Source of the DNA: Paenibacillus caseinilyticus
Lineage (GTDB): Bacteria > Bacillota > Bacilli > Paenibacillales > NBRC-103111
Direction of reading: 5' to 3'
Length of the DNA stretch: 59,948 nucleotides
NCBI RefSeq assembly: GCF_027533645.1
Contig: NZ_JAQAGY010000034.1
Coordinates: 1-59,948 of the forward strand
A program made the position numbers and the translations under genes. Below, in pieces: positions 40,980 to 48,874 of this stretch (its first letter is position 1; every line of letters starts with the position of its first letter). Under the pieces are notes generated by a model that saw only the letters and a list, made by a program, of their open reading frames with translations, searched no databases and was not told the origin of the DNA.

Positions 40980-41513
40980 CTAAAGTTTCTCAACCTGGTT
41001 GTAATCAAGCTCTAACGGAGTTTCCCTGCCGAACATGTTGACATGAACCTTCAACTTGGCTTTGTCGACGAGAATTTCTTCTACGGACCCGACAAAGTTC
41101 GCAAAAGGACCGACTTTCACGCGCACGGTTTCTTTGAGTTCGAAATCGATCTTCGGTTTCGGTTCCTCAATCCCCATGTGCTTGAGAATAGAGTCTACTT
41201 CCTCAGGAAGCAGCGCTGTTGGCTTCGATCCGGAACCGGTCGAACCAACAAACCCGGTAACGCCAGGCGTATTACGCACAACATACCAAGAATCGTCCGT
41301 CTGGATCATCTCCACAAGAACATATCCCGGATATACTTTACGCATAACCGTCTTTTTCTTACCGTCTTTGTTCACAAGCTCTTCTTCCATGGGTACGAGA
41401 ACACGGAAGATCTTGTCCTTCATGTCCATGGATTCAACGCGTCTCTCCAAATTTGCCTTCACCTTGTTTTCATACCCGGAGTAGGTATGTACGACGTACC
41501 ATCTTTTTTCCAT
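40980..41513 (-). CDS. nusG: Transcription elongation/antitermination factor NusG
   Basis: This is a 177-residue factor starting at the ATG at 41513 (MEKRWYVVHTYSGYENKVKANLERRVE), which gives the B. subtilis length; the ATG at 41519, four bases after AGGTGG, is an alternative. The NGN domain covers about residues 1-115 with PGYVLVEMIQTDDSWYVVRNTPGVTGFVG, and the KOW domain follows with GPFANFVGSVEEILVDKAKLKVHVNMFGRETP. NusG binds RNA polymerase and S10. It is in the rpmG-secE-nusG-rplK operon. Confidence 0.97.
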   Translation of the reverse strand: MEKRWYVVHTYSGYENKVKANLERRVESMDMKDKIFRVLVPMEEELVNKDGKKKTVMRKVYPGYVLVEMIQTDDSWYVVRNTPGVTGFVGSTGSGSKPTALLPEEVDSILKHMGIEEPKPKIDFELKETVRVKVGPFANFVGSVEEILVDKAKLKVHVNMFGRETPLELDYNQVEKL

Positions 41514-41539
41514 TTCCATAGCGCCACCTGTAGTCATCA

Positions 41540-41752
41540 TCATTCAAACACGAGGCGAAGCAGCTCAGAAATGCCCAAGTCTAACACGTAGAAGTACACC
41601 GTCACGAAGATGACCGTAAACAACACAACTAGCGTATAGGTAGTGAGCTCTTTACGGGTAGGCCACTTCACTTTCTTCAACTCTGCCCAGGCATCGCCGA
41701 AGAAAGAAAATGTGTTGCCGAATCCCTGCTTCATTCTAGCCAAAAAGGACAC
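41540..41752 (-). CDS. secE: Preprotein translocase subunit SecE
   Basis: This 70-residue single-span membrane protein has the amphipathic helix motif WAELKKVKWPTRKEL (about 22-36) followed by one transmembrane segment (about 39-60). It clamps the SecY channel. The GTG at 41752 follows GGAGGT by six bases. It is between rpmG and nusG, as in B. subtilis. Confidence 0.97.
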   Translation of the reverse strand: MSFLARMKQGFGNTFSFFGDAWAELKKVKWPTRKELTTYTLVVLFTVIFVTVYFYVLDLGISELLRLVFE

Positions 41753-41770
41753 AACTACACCTCCAGAAAA

Positions 41771-41920
41771 CTAGCGAGTCTCGCGATGAGCCGTTTGTTC
41801 ATTGCAAAACTTGCAATATTTCTTCAACTCCATGCGGTCGGGATGGTTGCGCTTATTTTTGGAAGACGTATAGTTTCTTTGCTTGCAGTTCGTGCACGCT
41901 AGCGTGATGATCACCCGCAT
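41771..41920 (-). CDS. rpmG: 50S ribosomal protein L33, zinc-binding form (bL33)
   Basis: This 49-residue gene begins MRVIITLACTNCKQRNYTSS and ends with TAG at 41771-41773. Zinc ligands are the pairs Cys9/Cys12 and Cys36/Cys39, so this is the zinc-containing form. The ATG at 41918-41920 has GGAGGTGA close upstream. It is the first gene of rpmG-secE-nusG and has a long structured leader. Confidence 0.97.
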   Translation of the reverse strand: MRVIITLACTNCKQRNYTSSKNKRNHPDRMELKKYCKFCNEQTAHRETR

Positions 41921-42082
41921 GATGTCACCTCCTACGGACCAGCCTCTAAATTTACCTTATGATACTAGAGTAATCGTTCTTTGCTTCTTCCACTTGCGTG
42001 GAATAAAAATCTAATAAAAATGAAGTAGCAAGCTTCAGATTTATCAAACCAGCAAAAAAACGCCTTTCGTCTCTAAGGCTAC
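41921..42082 (-). promoter_or_regulatory. Structured leader of rpmG-secE-nusG
   Basis: The leader of about 160 nt carries three hairpins on the minus strand: a terminator-like hairpin near the start, GAAG/CTTC around a 7-nt loop followed by ATTTTTATT, and TTCCAC-GCAA-GTGGAA (41988-42003), a perfect 6-bp stem with a GNRA tetraloop. No known riboswitch class is recognised. Confidence 0.5.
42054..42079 (-). terminator. Promoter-proximal terminator-like hairpin before rpmG
   Basis: GCCTT (42075-42079) pairs with AAGGC (42062-42066) across an 8-nt loop and is followed by G and seven T residues on the minus strand. It lies only a few nucleotides after the predicted transcription start. The stem is short, so it may act as an attenuator or pause site. 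Confidence 0.45.
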
Positions 42083-42088
42083 CTGAAT

Positions 42089-42117
42089 ACTTTAGCATAC
42101 GCCCTTTTCCATGTCAA
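42089..42117 (-). promoter_or_regulatory. SigA promoter of rpmG-secE-nusG
   Basis: TTGACA (42112-42117), 17 bp, TAAAGT (42089-42094) on the minus strand, with TGC directly before the -10 (extended -10). The 424-base gap from 41921 to 42344 holds this promoter, the leader, a plus-strand promoter and the sigH terminator, and no gene. Confidence 0.72.
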
Positions 42118-42216
42118 GAAAAAAGCAGAAAGTAAGCATCCGTCCCTTGCCGTTCAGTATGTACGGGGAACGATATTTTTAAACAAAGATTCCCAAAATC
42201 TCAGGGCGTTCCGCTC

Positions 42217-42245
42217 TTGTCAGGGACGAACAAACATTCTATAAT
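42217..42245 (+). promoter_or_regulatory. Near-consensus SigA promoter pointing against sigH
   Basis: On the plus strand TTGTCA (42217-42222), 17 bp and TATAAT (42240-42245) match the SigA consensus at 11 of 12 positions. A transcript from about 42252 would run antisense into the 3' end of sigH. No ORF of useful size lies downstream on this strand before sigH. Confidence 0.5.
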
Positions 42246-42299
42246 GGAAGCAGATACTACCACGGCCCTCCGCCTAGGCTTATATTAATCAAGGATGTT

Positions 42300-42339
42300 G
42301 AAAATAAAAAAGCACCCTGCAGAGTAAATTGCAAGGTGC
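42300..42339 (-). terminator. Rho-independent terminator of sigH
   Basis: GCACCTTGCA (42330-42339) pairs with TGCAGGGTGC (42312-42321) over 10 positions including one G-T wobble, with an 8-nt loop and TTTTTTATTTT behind it on the minus strand. Confidence 0.93.
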
Positions 42340-42344
42340 GTACT

Positions 42345-42989
42345 TTAGGCATCCCGTACTTCTAAATATCGTTCCAACTTGCGTTTGACCCGCTGCAGCG
42401 CATTGTCGATCGACTTCACATGCCTATCCAGGTCGACGGCAATCTCTTGATAAGACCTTCCGTCCAGATAAAGCATGAGTACGCGGCGCTCCAGATCGCT
42501 CAGAATTTCCCCCATCTTGTCTTCCAGACCGCTGAACTCTTCCTGATTGATGATCAATTCTTCCGGATCGGAAACCCGGGATCCACAGATCACATCGAGC
42601 AGCGTGCGATCGGAATCTTCGTCATAAATAGGCTTGTCCAGCGATACATACGAATTCAACGGAATATGCTTCTGGCGGGTAGCCGTCTTAATGGCCGTAA
42701 TGATCTGACGGGTGATGCATAGTTCGGCAAACGCCTTGAAGGATGCAAGCTTATCGCCCCGAAAGTCACGTATTGCTTTATATAAGCCAATCATGCCTTC
42801 CTGCACGATATCTTCGCGATCGGCACCGATAAGAAAATAAGAACGCGCTTTGGCGCGTACAAAATTCTTATACTTGTTGATCAAGTATTCCAGTGCGTCA
42901 CTGTCCCCTTCTCGGACCGCTTCGACAATATCTTCGTCTGCCTTGAGGTCGTATTCGGACATTCTCAACTCTTTGAGGTCGACACTCAC
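42345..42989 (-). CDS. sigH: RNA polymerase sigma-H factor
   Basis: This is a 214-residue sigma-70 family factor. Region 2 contains LINKYKNFVRAKARSYFLIGADREDIVQEGMIGLYKAIRDFRGDKLASFKAFAELCITRQII and region 4 has DLERRVLMLYLDGRSYQEIAVDLDRHVKSIDNALQRVKRKLERYL. SigH turns on early sporulation genes, including spo0A, spo0F, kinA and spoIIA in B. subtilis. Two adjacent GTGs (42992, 42989) follow a GGGGGG SD; the second is better spaced. It has its own SigA promoter. Confidence 0.96.
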   Translation of the reverse strand: MSVDLKELRMSEYDLKADEDIVEAVREGDSDALEYLINKYKNFVRAKARSYFLIGADREDIVQEGMIGLYKAIRDFRGDKLASFKAFAELCITRQIITAIKTATRQKHIPLNSYVSLDKPIYDEDSDRTLLDVICGSRVSDPEELIINQEEFSGLEDKMGEILSDLERRVLMLYLDGRSYQEIAVDLDRHVKSIDNALQRVKRKLERYLEVRDA

Positions 42990-43025
42990 CACAATCCCCC
43001 CGGCCTACGCTTGAAAGATAGGATT

Positions 43026-43055
43026 AGTATACATTATGTAATCTGCGATCGTCAA
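43026..43055 (-). promoter_or_regulatory. SigA promoter of sigH
   Basis: TTGACG (43050-43055), 18 bp, TATACT (43026-43031) on the minus strand, about 30 nt before the sigH start. In B. subtilis sigH is transcribed by SigA and repressed by AbrB; no AbrB site can be defined from sequence alone. Confidence 0.68.
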
Positions 43056-43103
43056 CCGAATCCCCTGAAGAAAAACCTTTTTCTGACAGATAAGAACCCC
43101 GCC

Positions 43104-43619
43104 CTAATGGCCCCTTCTCCACTTCTCGAACAAGTCCCGTGTGTCCTTGTCCAGTTTTCCGTCAAAGGGATTCGTTCTGCGCTCCGTATCCTCTTCAATC
43201 TTGCGCCGGATATCTTGGCGTGCGGCACGAACCTTGACCAGCAATTCGGAAGCAGGGATGCGGAAGGCTCCTTTGCCGAAAATAACATGCTGTTCCGTCA
43301 TGTCCGAGGTAGCTACATACACTTGTTTGCGCCGGCCTACATGAGCGATAACCAGCCGTTCGATTAACTCGTCCGCCGTTTCCTTTTCCTTCGTATAATA
43401 CACCGGAAGCCGGCTTTGCAAATACTTGCCGCCAAGCCCCGGTACATAGTATGCGTCAAAAACCACAATCACTTTCATCCCTGAGAAGGATTGGTATTCC
43501 GCCATGATCTCGATCAGCCTGTCGCGCGCTTCCTCTAGACGAATGTCCTTCAGCCGCTGCAGCTGCGGCCAGGCTCCGATGATGTTGTAACCGTCCACGA
43601 TCAGTATTTCTTGAATCAT
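43104..43619 (-). CDS. rae1: Ribosome-associated endoribonuclease Rae1 (YacP, NYN domain)
   Basis: This 171-residue NYN/PIN-like protein has the conserved acidic start ILIVDGYNIIGAWP with Asp9, then VIVVFDAYYVPG and VYVATSDMTEQHVIFGKGAFRIPASEL. In B. subtilis Rae1 enters the ribosomal A site and cuts certain mRNAs during translation. The tail after residue 140 is basic and charged. The ATG has GGAG seven bases upstream and lies 14 nt after rlmB. Confidence 0.9.
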   Translation of the reverse strand: MIQEILIVDGYNIIGAWPQLQRLKDIRLEEARDRLIEIMAEYQSFSGMKVIVVFDAYYVPGLGGKYLQSRLPVYYTKEKETADELIERLVIAHVGRRKQVYVATSDMTEQHVIFGKGAFRIPASELLVKVRAARQDIRRKIEEDTERRTNPFDGKLDKDTRDLFEKWRRGH

Positions 43620-43633
43620 AGCGCTTCTCCGCT

Positions 43634-44392
43634 TTAGCGGGCAGCCATCCGCTGCCGCACGGTTTCGTACATGAATACCCCTGCGGCAACGGAAGCATTA
43701 AGAGAATTGATACTGCCGGACATGGGAAGCTTCAGGAGAAAATCGCATTTCTCCCGAATCAAACGTCCTATCCCCTTCTGTTCGTTACCGATCACAATGG
43801 CAAGAGGAAGGTTCAAGTTGGTCTGGAACACAGGCTGGGTCGCTCCTACATCTGCTCCTGCGATCCAGATCCCTTCTTTTTTCAGAAATTCTATCGTCTG
43901 AGCCAAATTCGTAACTCTTGCTACCGGTACATATTCCACTGCTCCGGCAGAGGTTTTGGACACCGTTGCCGTCAATCCCACCGAGCGTCGCTTCGGAATA
44001 ATCACACCGTGAACCCCGGTACAGTCTGCCGTACGCAGAATCGACCCCAGGTTATGCGGATCTTCTATCTCATCAAGGAGCAGCAGGAAAGGTTCCTCGC
44101 CCTTCTCGCGGGCACGTGCAATGAGGTCCTCCACTTCCACATAGGCATATGCCGCTACCTGAGCGACTACACCCTGATGCTGTAAGCCCGGTGCAAGAGT
44201 ATCCAATTTCCGTTTATCCGCAGACTGCACGATAACACCGAGCGCTTTGGCTTCGGTCAAAATAGGTGCAATAACCTGCTTTTGTGCTCCCTCAGCTATC
44301 CAAATTTTATTAATGGAACGCCCTGAACGCAGAGCCTCCATTACGGAATGTTTCCCGCCGATGATATCCTCATCCTTCTCTTCTTCCATCAT
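43634..44392 (-). CDS. rlmB: 23S rRNA (guanosine-2'-O-)-methyltransferase RlmB
   Basis: This is a 252-residue SpoU-family (SPOUT) enzyme. The start at 44392 overlaps the mrnC stop as ATGA and follows GGAGAGGGG; the longer frame to 44500 only reads through mrnC. The N-terminal substrate-binding domain (GKHSVMEALRSGRSINKIWIAE) precedes the trefoil-knot catalytic domain with LLDEIEDPHNLGSILRTADC, IVIGNEQKGIGRLIREKCD and LPMSGSINSLNASVAAGVFMYE. It probably methylates 23S G2251 (E. coli numbering). Confidence 0.95.
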   Translation of the reverse strand: MMEEEKDEDIIGGKHSVMEALRSGRSINKIWIAEGAQKQVIAPILTEAKALGVIVQSADKRKLDTLAPGLQHQGVVAQVAAYAYVEVEDLIARAREKGEEPFLLLLDEIEDPHNLGSILRTADCTGVHGVIIPKRRSVGLTATVSKTSAGAVEYVPVARVTNLAQTIEFLKKEGIWIAGADVGATQPVFQTNLNLPLAIVIGNEQKGIGRLIREKCDFLLKLPMSGSINSLNASVAAGVFMYETVRQRMAAR

Positions 44393-44844
44393 GCTTCCCC
44401 CTCTCCTTTTGGCACAGCTTCCCCAGATTCCAGTGTTAACCGGAGCAGTTCTTGCAGCCGGTCCCACCTTCCCAAGTAATACAGGTAACCGATGAGACAT
44501 TCAAATGCAGTACTGTGCCGGTACTCCAGAATGTCCGCGTTCTTGGCGGACGACCCCGACTTGGCGTTGCGCCCGCGCTTGACAATATCCGTTTCTTCTT
44601 CATCGAGCAGCGGCAGCCAACGCTCGAGCGCCTTCGCCTGTGCCTTGGCCGACACATAACGGGTACAAGTCTTATGCATGTGATTCGGCTTGTGGTTGGT
44701 TTGCGAGACGACATACTGTCTCACATATACCTCATATATGGCATCCCCCATGTACGCCAGTACTAGCGGGTTCAACAGCCGCGGTTCTTTAGCTGGAGGG
44801 AAAGCAAAGAGCCCTTCCCCCAGCTCCACTTCGGTCATTCTCAC
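44389..44844 (-). CDS. mrnC: Mini-ribonuclease 3 (MrnC)
   Basis: This 151-residue protein is a lone RNase III catalytic domain with no dsRNA-binding domain. The catalytic Asp34 is in LVLAYMGDAIYEVYVR, and the second half includes GRNAKSGSSAKNADILEYRHSTAFECLIGYLYY with the acidic active-site residues. In B. subtilis MrnC matures 23S rRNA together with L3. The GTG follows GGGG by eight bases. It lies between cysS and rlmB and overlaps rlmB by four bases. Confidence 0.93.
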   Translation of the reverse strand: MRMTEVELGEGLFAFPPAKEPRLLNPLVLAYMGDAIYEVYVRQYVVSQTNHKPNHMHKTCTRYVSAKAQAKALERWLPLLDEEETDIVKRGRNAKSGSSAKNADILEYRHSTAFECLIGYLYYLGRWDRLQELLRLTLESGEAVPKGEGEA

Positions 44845-44855
44845 TGGATAATCCC

Positions 44856-46253
44856 CTATTTTCGGCGCCAGCGAATTCCCTGTGCCGTGTCTTCCAGCAG
44901 GATTCCCCGTGCTGTCAGCAGGTCACGGATTTCATCCGCACGCGCCCAATTTTTAGATTTACGTGCCTCGGTCCGATCGATAATGAGCTGCTCGACCTCG
45001 TCATCCAGCAGTCCCTCATCTTCCGGTGTTAGTATGCCCAGCACATTATCCATCGCCGCAAATTGCTCCAGAAGCAGCTGCAAGGAAGCCGCATGTACCG
45101 TAGCTCGTGCAGCATACGGATTCGCGAAGTTCACCAGCTCGAACATCGCCGTAATCGCATCCGGCGTATTGAAGTCATCATCCATTTTGGATTCAAACTG
45201 TTCTTTCACCGCACGGGTTGCTTCCGCTACTTCTGCTTCCGGTTCTCCCTCTACGGCCGATTGAAGACGGTGCTTAAGCCCCGCAATACAGTTCTCGAGA
45301 CGAGCGAGACTGCCCTTCGCCTGTTCTACGGCTTCATCGCTGAAGTTCAATGGATTGCGGTAGTGTCCTGAGAGCATGAAGTAGCGGATGACCTCCGCGG
45401 GGATCGTCTGCAGGAGTCCGTTCACATTGATACCGTTGCCGAGAGACTTCGACATCTTCTCATTGTTGATATTCACGAAGCCATTGTGCATCCAGTAGTT
45501 CGACATAGCATGACCGGTCATACCCTCGGACTGTGCGATCTCACACTCATGATGAGGGAACGCGAGATCCTGTCCGCCGCCATGGATGTCAATCGTATCA
45601 CCCAGGAATTTGCGGACCATGGCCGAGCACTCGATGTGCCATCCCGGACGTCCTTCGCCCCAAGGGGAGGACCAGGAGATCTCGCCTGGCTTGGCTGACT
45701 TCCACAGTACAAAGTCCTGCGGATTTTCTTTGCGCTCGTCTACATCGACCCGGATACCATATTGCAGCTCTTCCAGATTTTGGTGAGACAATTTGCCGTA
45801 GTCGGGGAAATTCTTGGTGCGGAAGTACACATCGCCGCCCGCTTCATACGCCAGATTCTTCTCCTCGAGCCCGGCTATAAAATCAATAATCTCGGTCATG
45901 TTCTGCGTGACCCTAGGGTGCAGCGTGGCTTCCCTCACTCCAAGCCCCTTCGTATCCTCGTAGTATTTCTGGATAAACAGATCCGCTAAGTCGGGTACGG
46001 TCATTCCCATATCCGCAGCCTTACGAATCAGCTTATCATCAACATCGGTAAAATTGACTATATAGGTCACTTGATATCCGATTGACTCTAAATAACGGCG
46101 TACCACATCAAAGAAAATAACCGGACGCGCATTGCCGATATGAATATAATCGTATACGGTAGGTCCGCACACATACATTTTCACTTGTCCGGGCTCGAGA
46201 GGCTTAAATTCTTCTTTGGTTCGGGACATCGTATTATAAATCTTCAGCGTCAT
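44856..46253 (-). CDS. cysS: Cysteine--tRNA ligase
   Basis: This 465-residue class I synthetase charges tRNA-Cys. The HIGH-type motif is in CGPTVYDYIHIGNARP (29-44), with Cys29 as first zinc ligand; the others are in HIECSAM and GGQDLAFPHHECE. The KMSKSLGN loop is near residue 269. The anticodon-binding end contains DDEVEQLIIDRTEARKSKNWARADEIRDLL. The ATG overlaps the cysE stop as ATGA, so the pair is translationally coupled under one T-box. Confidence 0.98.
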   Translation of the reverse strand: MTLKIYNTMSRTKEEFKPLEPGQVKMYVCGPTVYDYIHIGNARPVIFFDVVRRYLESIGYQVTYIVNFTDVDDKLIRKAADMGMTVPDLADLFIQKYYEDTKGLGVREATLHPRVTQNMTEIIDFIAGLEEKNLAYEAGGDVYFRTKNFPDYGKLSHQNLEELQYGIRVDVDERKENPQDFVLWKSAKPGEISWSSPWGEGRPGWHIECSAMVRKFLGDTIDIHGGGQDLAFPHHECEIAQSEGMTGHAMSNYWMHNGFVNINNEKMSKSLGNGINVNGLLQTIPAEVIRYFMLSGHYRNPLNFSDEAVEQAKGSLARLENCIAGLKHRLQSAVEGEPEAEVAEATRAVKEQFESKMDDDFNTPDAITAMFELVNFANPYAARATVHAASLQLLLEQFAAMDNVLGILTPEDEGLLDDEVEQLIIDRTEARKSKNWARADEIRDLLTARGILLEDTAQGIRWRRK

Positions 46254-46906
46254 TTCGTTACCTTCTCTCCGCTTGTGGATTTCATGGCTTCGAGCTCCAT
46301 CTTCAGCTCATCGATTTGCTGCTGCGTCTGACGGAACATATCTACGACAGGATCGGGCAGCTTGTCGTGCTCCAGACGCCCTACTCTGACACCGTCCCGT
46401 TTGACAATCCTGCCCGGAATGCCGACTACCGTGCTGTTCGGAGGTACTTCGCTGAGAACCACCGCATTCGTACCAATCCGCGAGTTGTCCCCCACCGTGA
46501 AGGATCCGGTCACTTTGGCACCTGCCGATATGACCACATTATTGCCGATGGTCGGATGGCGCTTGCCCCGCTCTTTGCCTGTTCCACCAAGCGTTACCCC
46601 ATGATAGAGCAGCACATCGTCACCAATCTCGCAGGTTTCGCCGATGACCACACCCATCCCGTGATCGATGAAGAAACGCCGGCCGATCGTGGCGCCGGGA
46701 TGAATCTCGATCCCCGTCATGAAGCGGCTGACTTGGGAAATCACTCGCGCCACGGTGAACCAGCGGCTCCGATAGAACCAGTGGGCGATTCGATGCGCCC
46801 ATAAGGCATGCAGGCCAGCATACGTGAACACGACTTCGAACCAGCCTCTAGCCGCAGGGTCGTTCTCGAAGATTGTTGCAATGTCTTCCTTCATTCTCCT
46901 AAACAT
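46250..46906 (-). CDS. cysE: Serine O-acetyltransferase
   Basis: This 218-residue enzyme makes O-acetylserine, the acceptor for sulfide in cysteine synthesis. An N-terminal helical part (about 1-65) is followed by left-handed beta-helix hexapeptide repeats (IEIHPGATIGRRFFIDHGMGVVIGET) with the catalytic His/Asp region, and GAKVTGSFTVGDNSRIGTNAVVLSEVPPNSTVVGIPG. The C-terminal 45 residues are charged and probably helical. It starts 8 bases after a GGGG SD and is directly under the cysteine T-box. Confidence 0.96.
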   Translation of the reverse strand: MFRRMKEDIATIFENDPAARGWFEVVFTYAGLHALWAHRIAHWFYRSRWFTVARVISQVSRFMTGIEIHPGATIGRRFFIDHGMGVVIGETCEIGDDVLLYHGVTLGGTGKERGKRHPTIGNNVVISAGAKVTGSFTVGDNSRIGTNAVVLSEVPPNSTVVGIPGRIVKRDGVRVGRLEHDKLPDPVVDMFRQTQQQIDELKMELEAMKSTSGEKVTK

Positions 46907-46983
46907 ACCAGCATCCCCACTTTCCCCGCCCTTATACCCATCGAATCAAGTCAGACCCTACCGCCTCCCCGACGCCGGGCCAA

Positions 46984-47288
46984 TAAAAAAAAGCCCCTAC
47001 AGCCTATTAAGGCTGCAGAGGCGTTCGAAGCGCGGTTCCACTCTGCTTGGGCTGGACTGGCAACGGAGGAATCCCCCAAGGCACAGCCTTCCCATCTTCA
47101 TCGTTCGTAACGTGAACGTCACGGCACAGACTACCCTGCCTCTGCAGCTTGAATGCTCGCAGGCAGATCGTCTGTACGGCTCCCGGGTGCACTTCCGTCA
47201 GAAGGAGGATTGAGCGACTTGCAGCCAGGTCCCGCGGACCGGTCGCTCTCTCTGATAATCCTGCCCTCTGCGTACTTTCCCGTTCGTC
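46984..47288 (-). ncRNA. T-box leader, cysteine-specific, controlling cysE-cysS
   Basis: The minus strand has the T-box sequence AGTGGAACCGCG (47031-47042), followed by a terminator of 12-bp arms (47011-47022 and 46993-47004) with a T8 run. A GAGCGAC/GTCGCTC helix (47242-47248, 47212-47218) closes Stem I, and the specifier candidate TGC (47221-47223) followed by A reads cysteine. Uncharged tRNA-Cys should favour the antiterminator and switch on cysE and cysS. It fills the 438-base gap between gltX and cysE. Confidence 0.93.
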
Positions 47289-47295
47289 GCCACGG

Positions 47296-47323
47296 ACTAT
47301 GATGTCGAAAATGTTATTGTCAG
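47296..47323 (-). promoter_or_regulatory. Candidate promoter of the T-box-cysE-cysS operon
   Basis: CTGACA (47318-47323), 16 bp, CATAGT (47296-47301) on the minus strand, placing transcription start just before the T-box Stem I. The match is moderate. Confidence 0.45.
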
Positions 47324-47344
47324 TATATCGGAAATCAAACCCTA

Positions 47345-48796
47345 TTACAATAACTTCTTCAGCCTGGCCGCCACGGTATCCCGCCCTAACAAGAAGAGCG
47401 TCATATTGAGATCGGGTCCATGCATTTGTCCTGTAAGAGCTACGCGAATGGTCATAAAGAGCTGCTTGCCCTTGTAGCCCGTTTCGGTTTGTACGGCTTT
47501 GATCAGCCCTTTGAGCGCATCCACGCTGAATTCGGCGGCGCCCTCCACTTTGTCCAAGAAGCTGCGAAGAACTACGGGTGCATGTTCTTCGCCCAGCATA
47601 GCCTGGGCTTCTTCATCGAATCGGACATCCTCACGGAAGAAAAGCTCCGAGAGCGGCACGATCTCAGCCGCGTAGCTCAGCTGCTCTTGATAGAGTCCAA
47701 TCAGGAAGTGTGCCCACTGCTGCTGTTCTGCCGTAAGCTCCTCCGGCAGCCGTCCAGCCTGCTGCAGATGAGGCAGCGCTAGCCCAACGATCCGGGCTGT
47801 GTCGGTCTTTTTGATGTAGGCATTGTTCATCCAATTCAGCTTATCCATATCAAATACCGCTGGACTCTTCGATACCCGGTCAAGATCGAACTGGGCGATG
47901 AGTTCTTCCTTGGTGAAGATCTCTTCTTCCCCTTTCGGCGACCAGCCGAGCAGCGCAATAAAGTTCATGACGGCTTCCGGCAAGTACCCAAGCTCGCGGT
48001 ACTGCTCGATGAATTGGATGATCGACTCATCCCGCTTGCTCATCTTCTTGCGGTCCTGATTCAGAATCAAGGCCAGATGGGCAAACTCCGGTACGGGAAG
48101 GCCAAGCGCCTCATACATCATGATCTGACGCGGCGTATTCGTCAGGTGTTCTTCCCCGCGTATGACCAAGTTGATCTTCATCAGGTGGTCATCCAGGATA
48201 ACGGCAAAGTTATATGTTGGGATCCCGTCAGGACGTACGATAATAAAGTCACCGATGCCATTCGTCTCGAACTCCACTTGCTCGCGGATCCGGTCTACGA
48301 ACGAAATCGTCTTGTTCTCCGGCACACGGAAGCGAATCGACGGCTTGCGGCCTTCCGCTTCAAATGCGGCAACCTGCTCAGTCGTCAAGTTACGGCAGCG
48401 TCCGGAATACATTGGCATTTGCCCCGCCGCCTCCTGGGCTGCCCGCTCCTGCTCCAGGTCCGCCTCCGAACAGTAGCAGCGGTACGCATTGCCTTCGCGC
48501 AGAAGCTGCTCTACGTATGGCTGGTACAAATCCAGCCTCTCCGTCTGCCGGTAAGGACCGTAGGGGCCCCCGACATCCACGCTCTCGTCCCAGTCGACCC
48601 CCAGCCACTTCAGACCGTCAAGCTGGCTGCCGATCCCCGACTCCAAATGCCGCGTTTGATCCGTGTCCTCGAAGCGGATGATGAACTTGCCGCCTTCTTT
48701 ACGCGCAAGCAAATAATCGAACAGAGCCGTTCTTGCCCCGCCGATATGTAAGTGTCCCGTGGGACTTGGAGCATACCTTACCCGAAACTCAGCCAT
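47345..48796 (-). CDS. gltX: Glutamate--tRNA ligase
   Basis: This 483-residue class I synthetase carries the HIGH-type motif HLHIGGARTALFDYLL (16-31) and the KMSKR loop in QDRKKMSKRDES. A cysteine-rich segment in the zinc-like region (YRCYCSEADLEQERAAQ) is present. Bacillota normally use this single non-discriminating enzyme for both tRNA-Glu and tRNA-Gln, with GatCAB correcting the latter; that is inferred here. The T-box lies downstream of it, so gltX is outside the cysteine regulon. Confidence 0.98.
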   Translation of the reverse strand: MAEFRVRYAPSPTGHLHIGGARTALFDYLLARKEGGKFIIRFEDTDQTRHLESGIGSQLDGLKWLGVDWDESVDVGGPYGPYRQTERLDLYQPYVEQLLREGNAYRCYCSEADLEQERAAQEAAGQMPMYSGRCRNLTTEQVAAFEAEGRKPSIRFRVPENKTISFVDRIREQVEFETNGIGDFIIVRPDGIPTYNFAVILDDHLMKINLVIRGEEHLTNTPRQIMMYEALGLPVPEFAHLALILNQDRKKMSKRDESIIQFIEQYRELGYLPEAVMNFIALLGWSPKGEEEIFTKEELIAQFDLDRVSKSPAVFDMDKLNWMNNAYIKKTDTARIVGLALPHLQQAGRLPEELTAEQQQWAHFLIGLYQEQLSYAAEIVPLSELFFREDVRFDEEAQAMLGEEHAPVVLRSFLDKVEGAAEFSVDALKGLIKAVQTETGYKGKQLFMTIRVALTGQMHGPDLNMTLFLLGRDTVAARLKKLL

Positions 48797-48874
48797 TCCC
48801 CGTCTCTCCTCCCGGCCTTCCGCCGCGCTTTCCGCGCTGCTAGAAGGATATACCTGTCCAAAGTTTATTTGTTA

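Noticed and set aside
46824..47213. Plus-strand frame across the gltX-cysE gap
   Set aside because: The region is fully explained by the T-box leader on the minus strand. The frame has no SD and overlaps cysE antisense.
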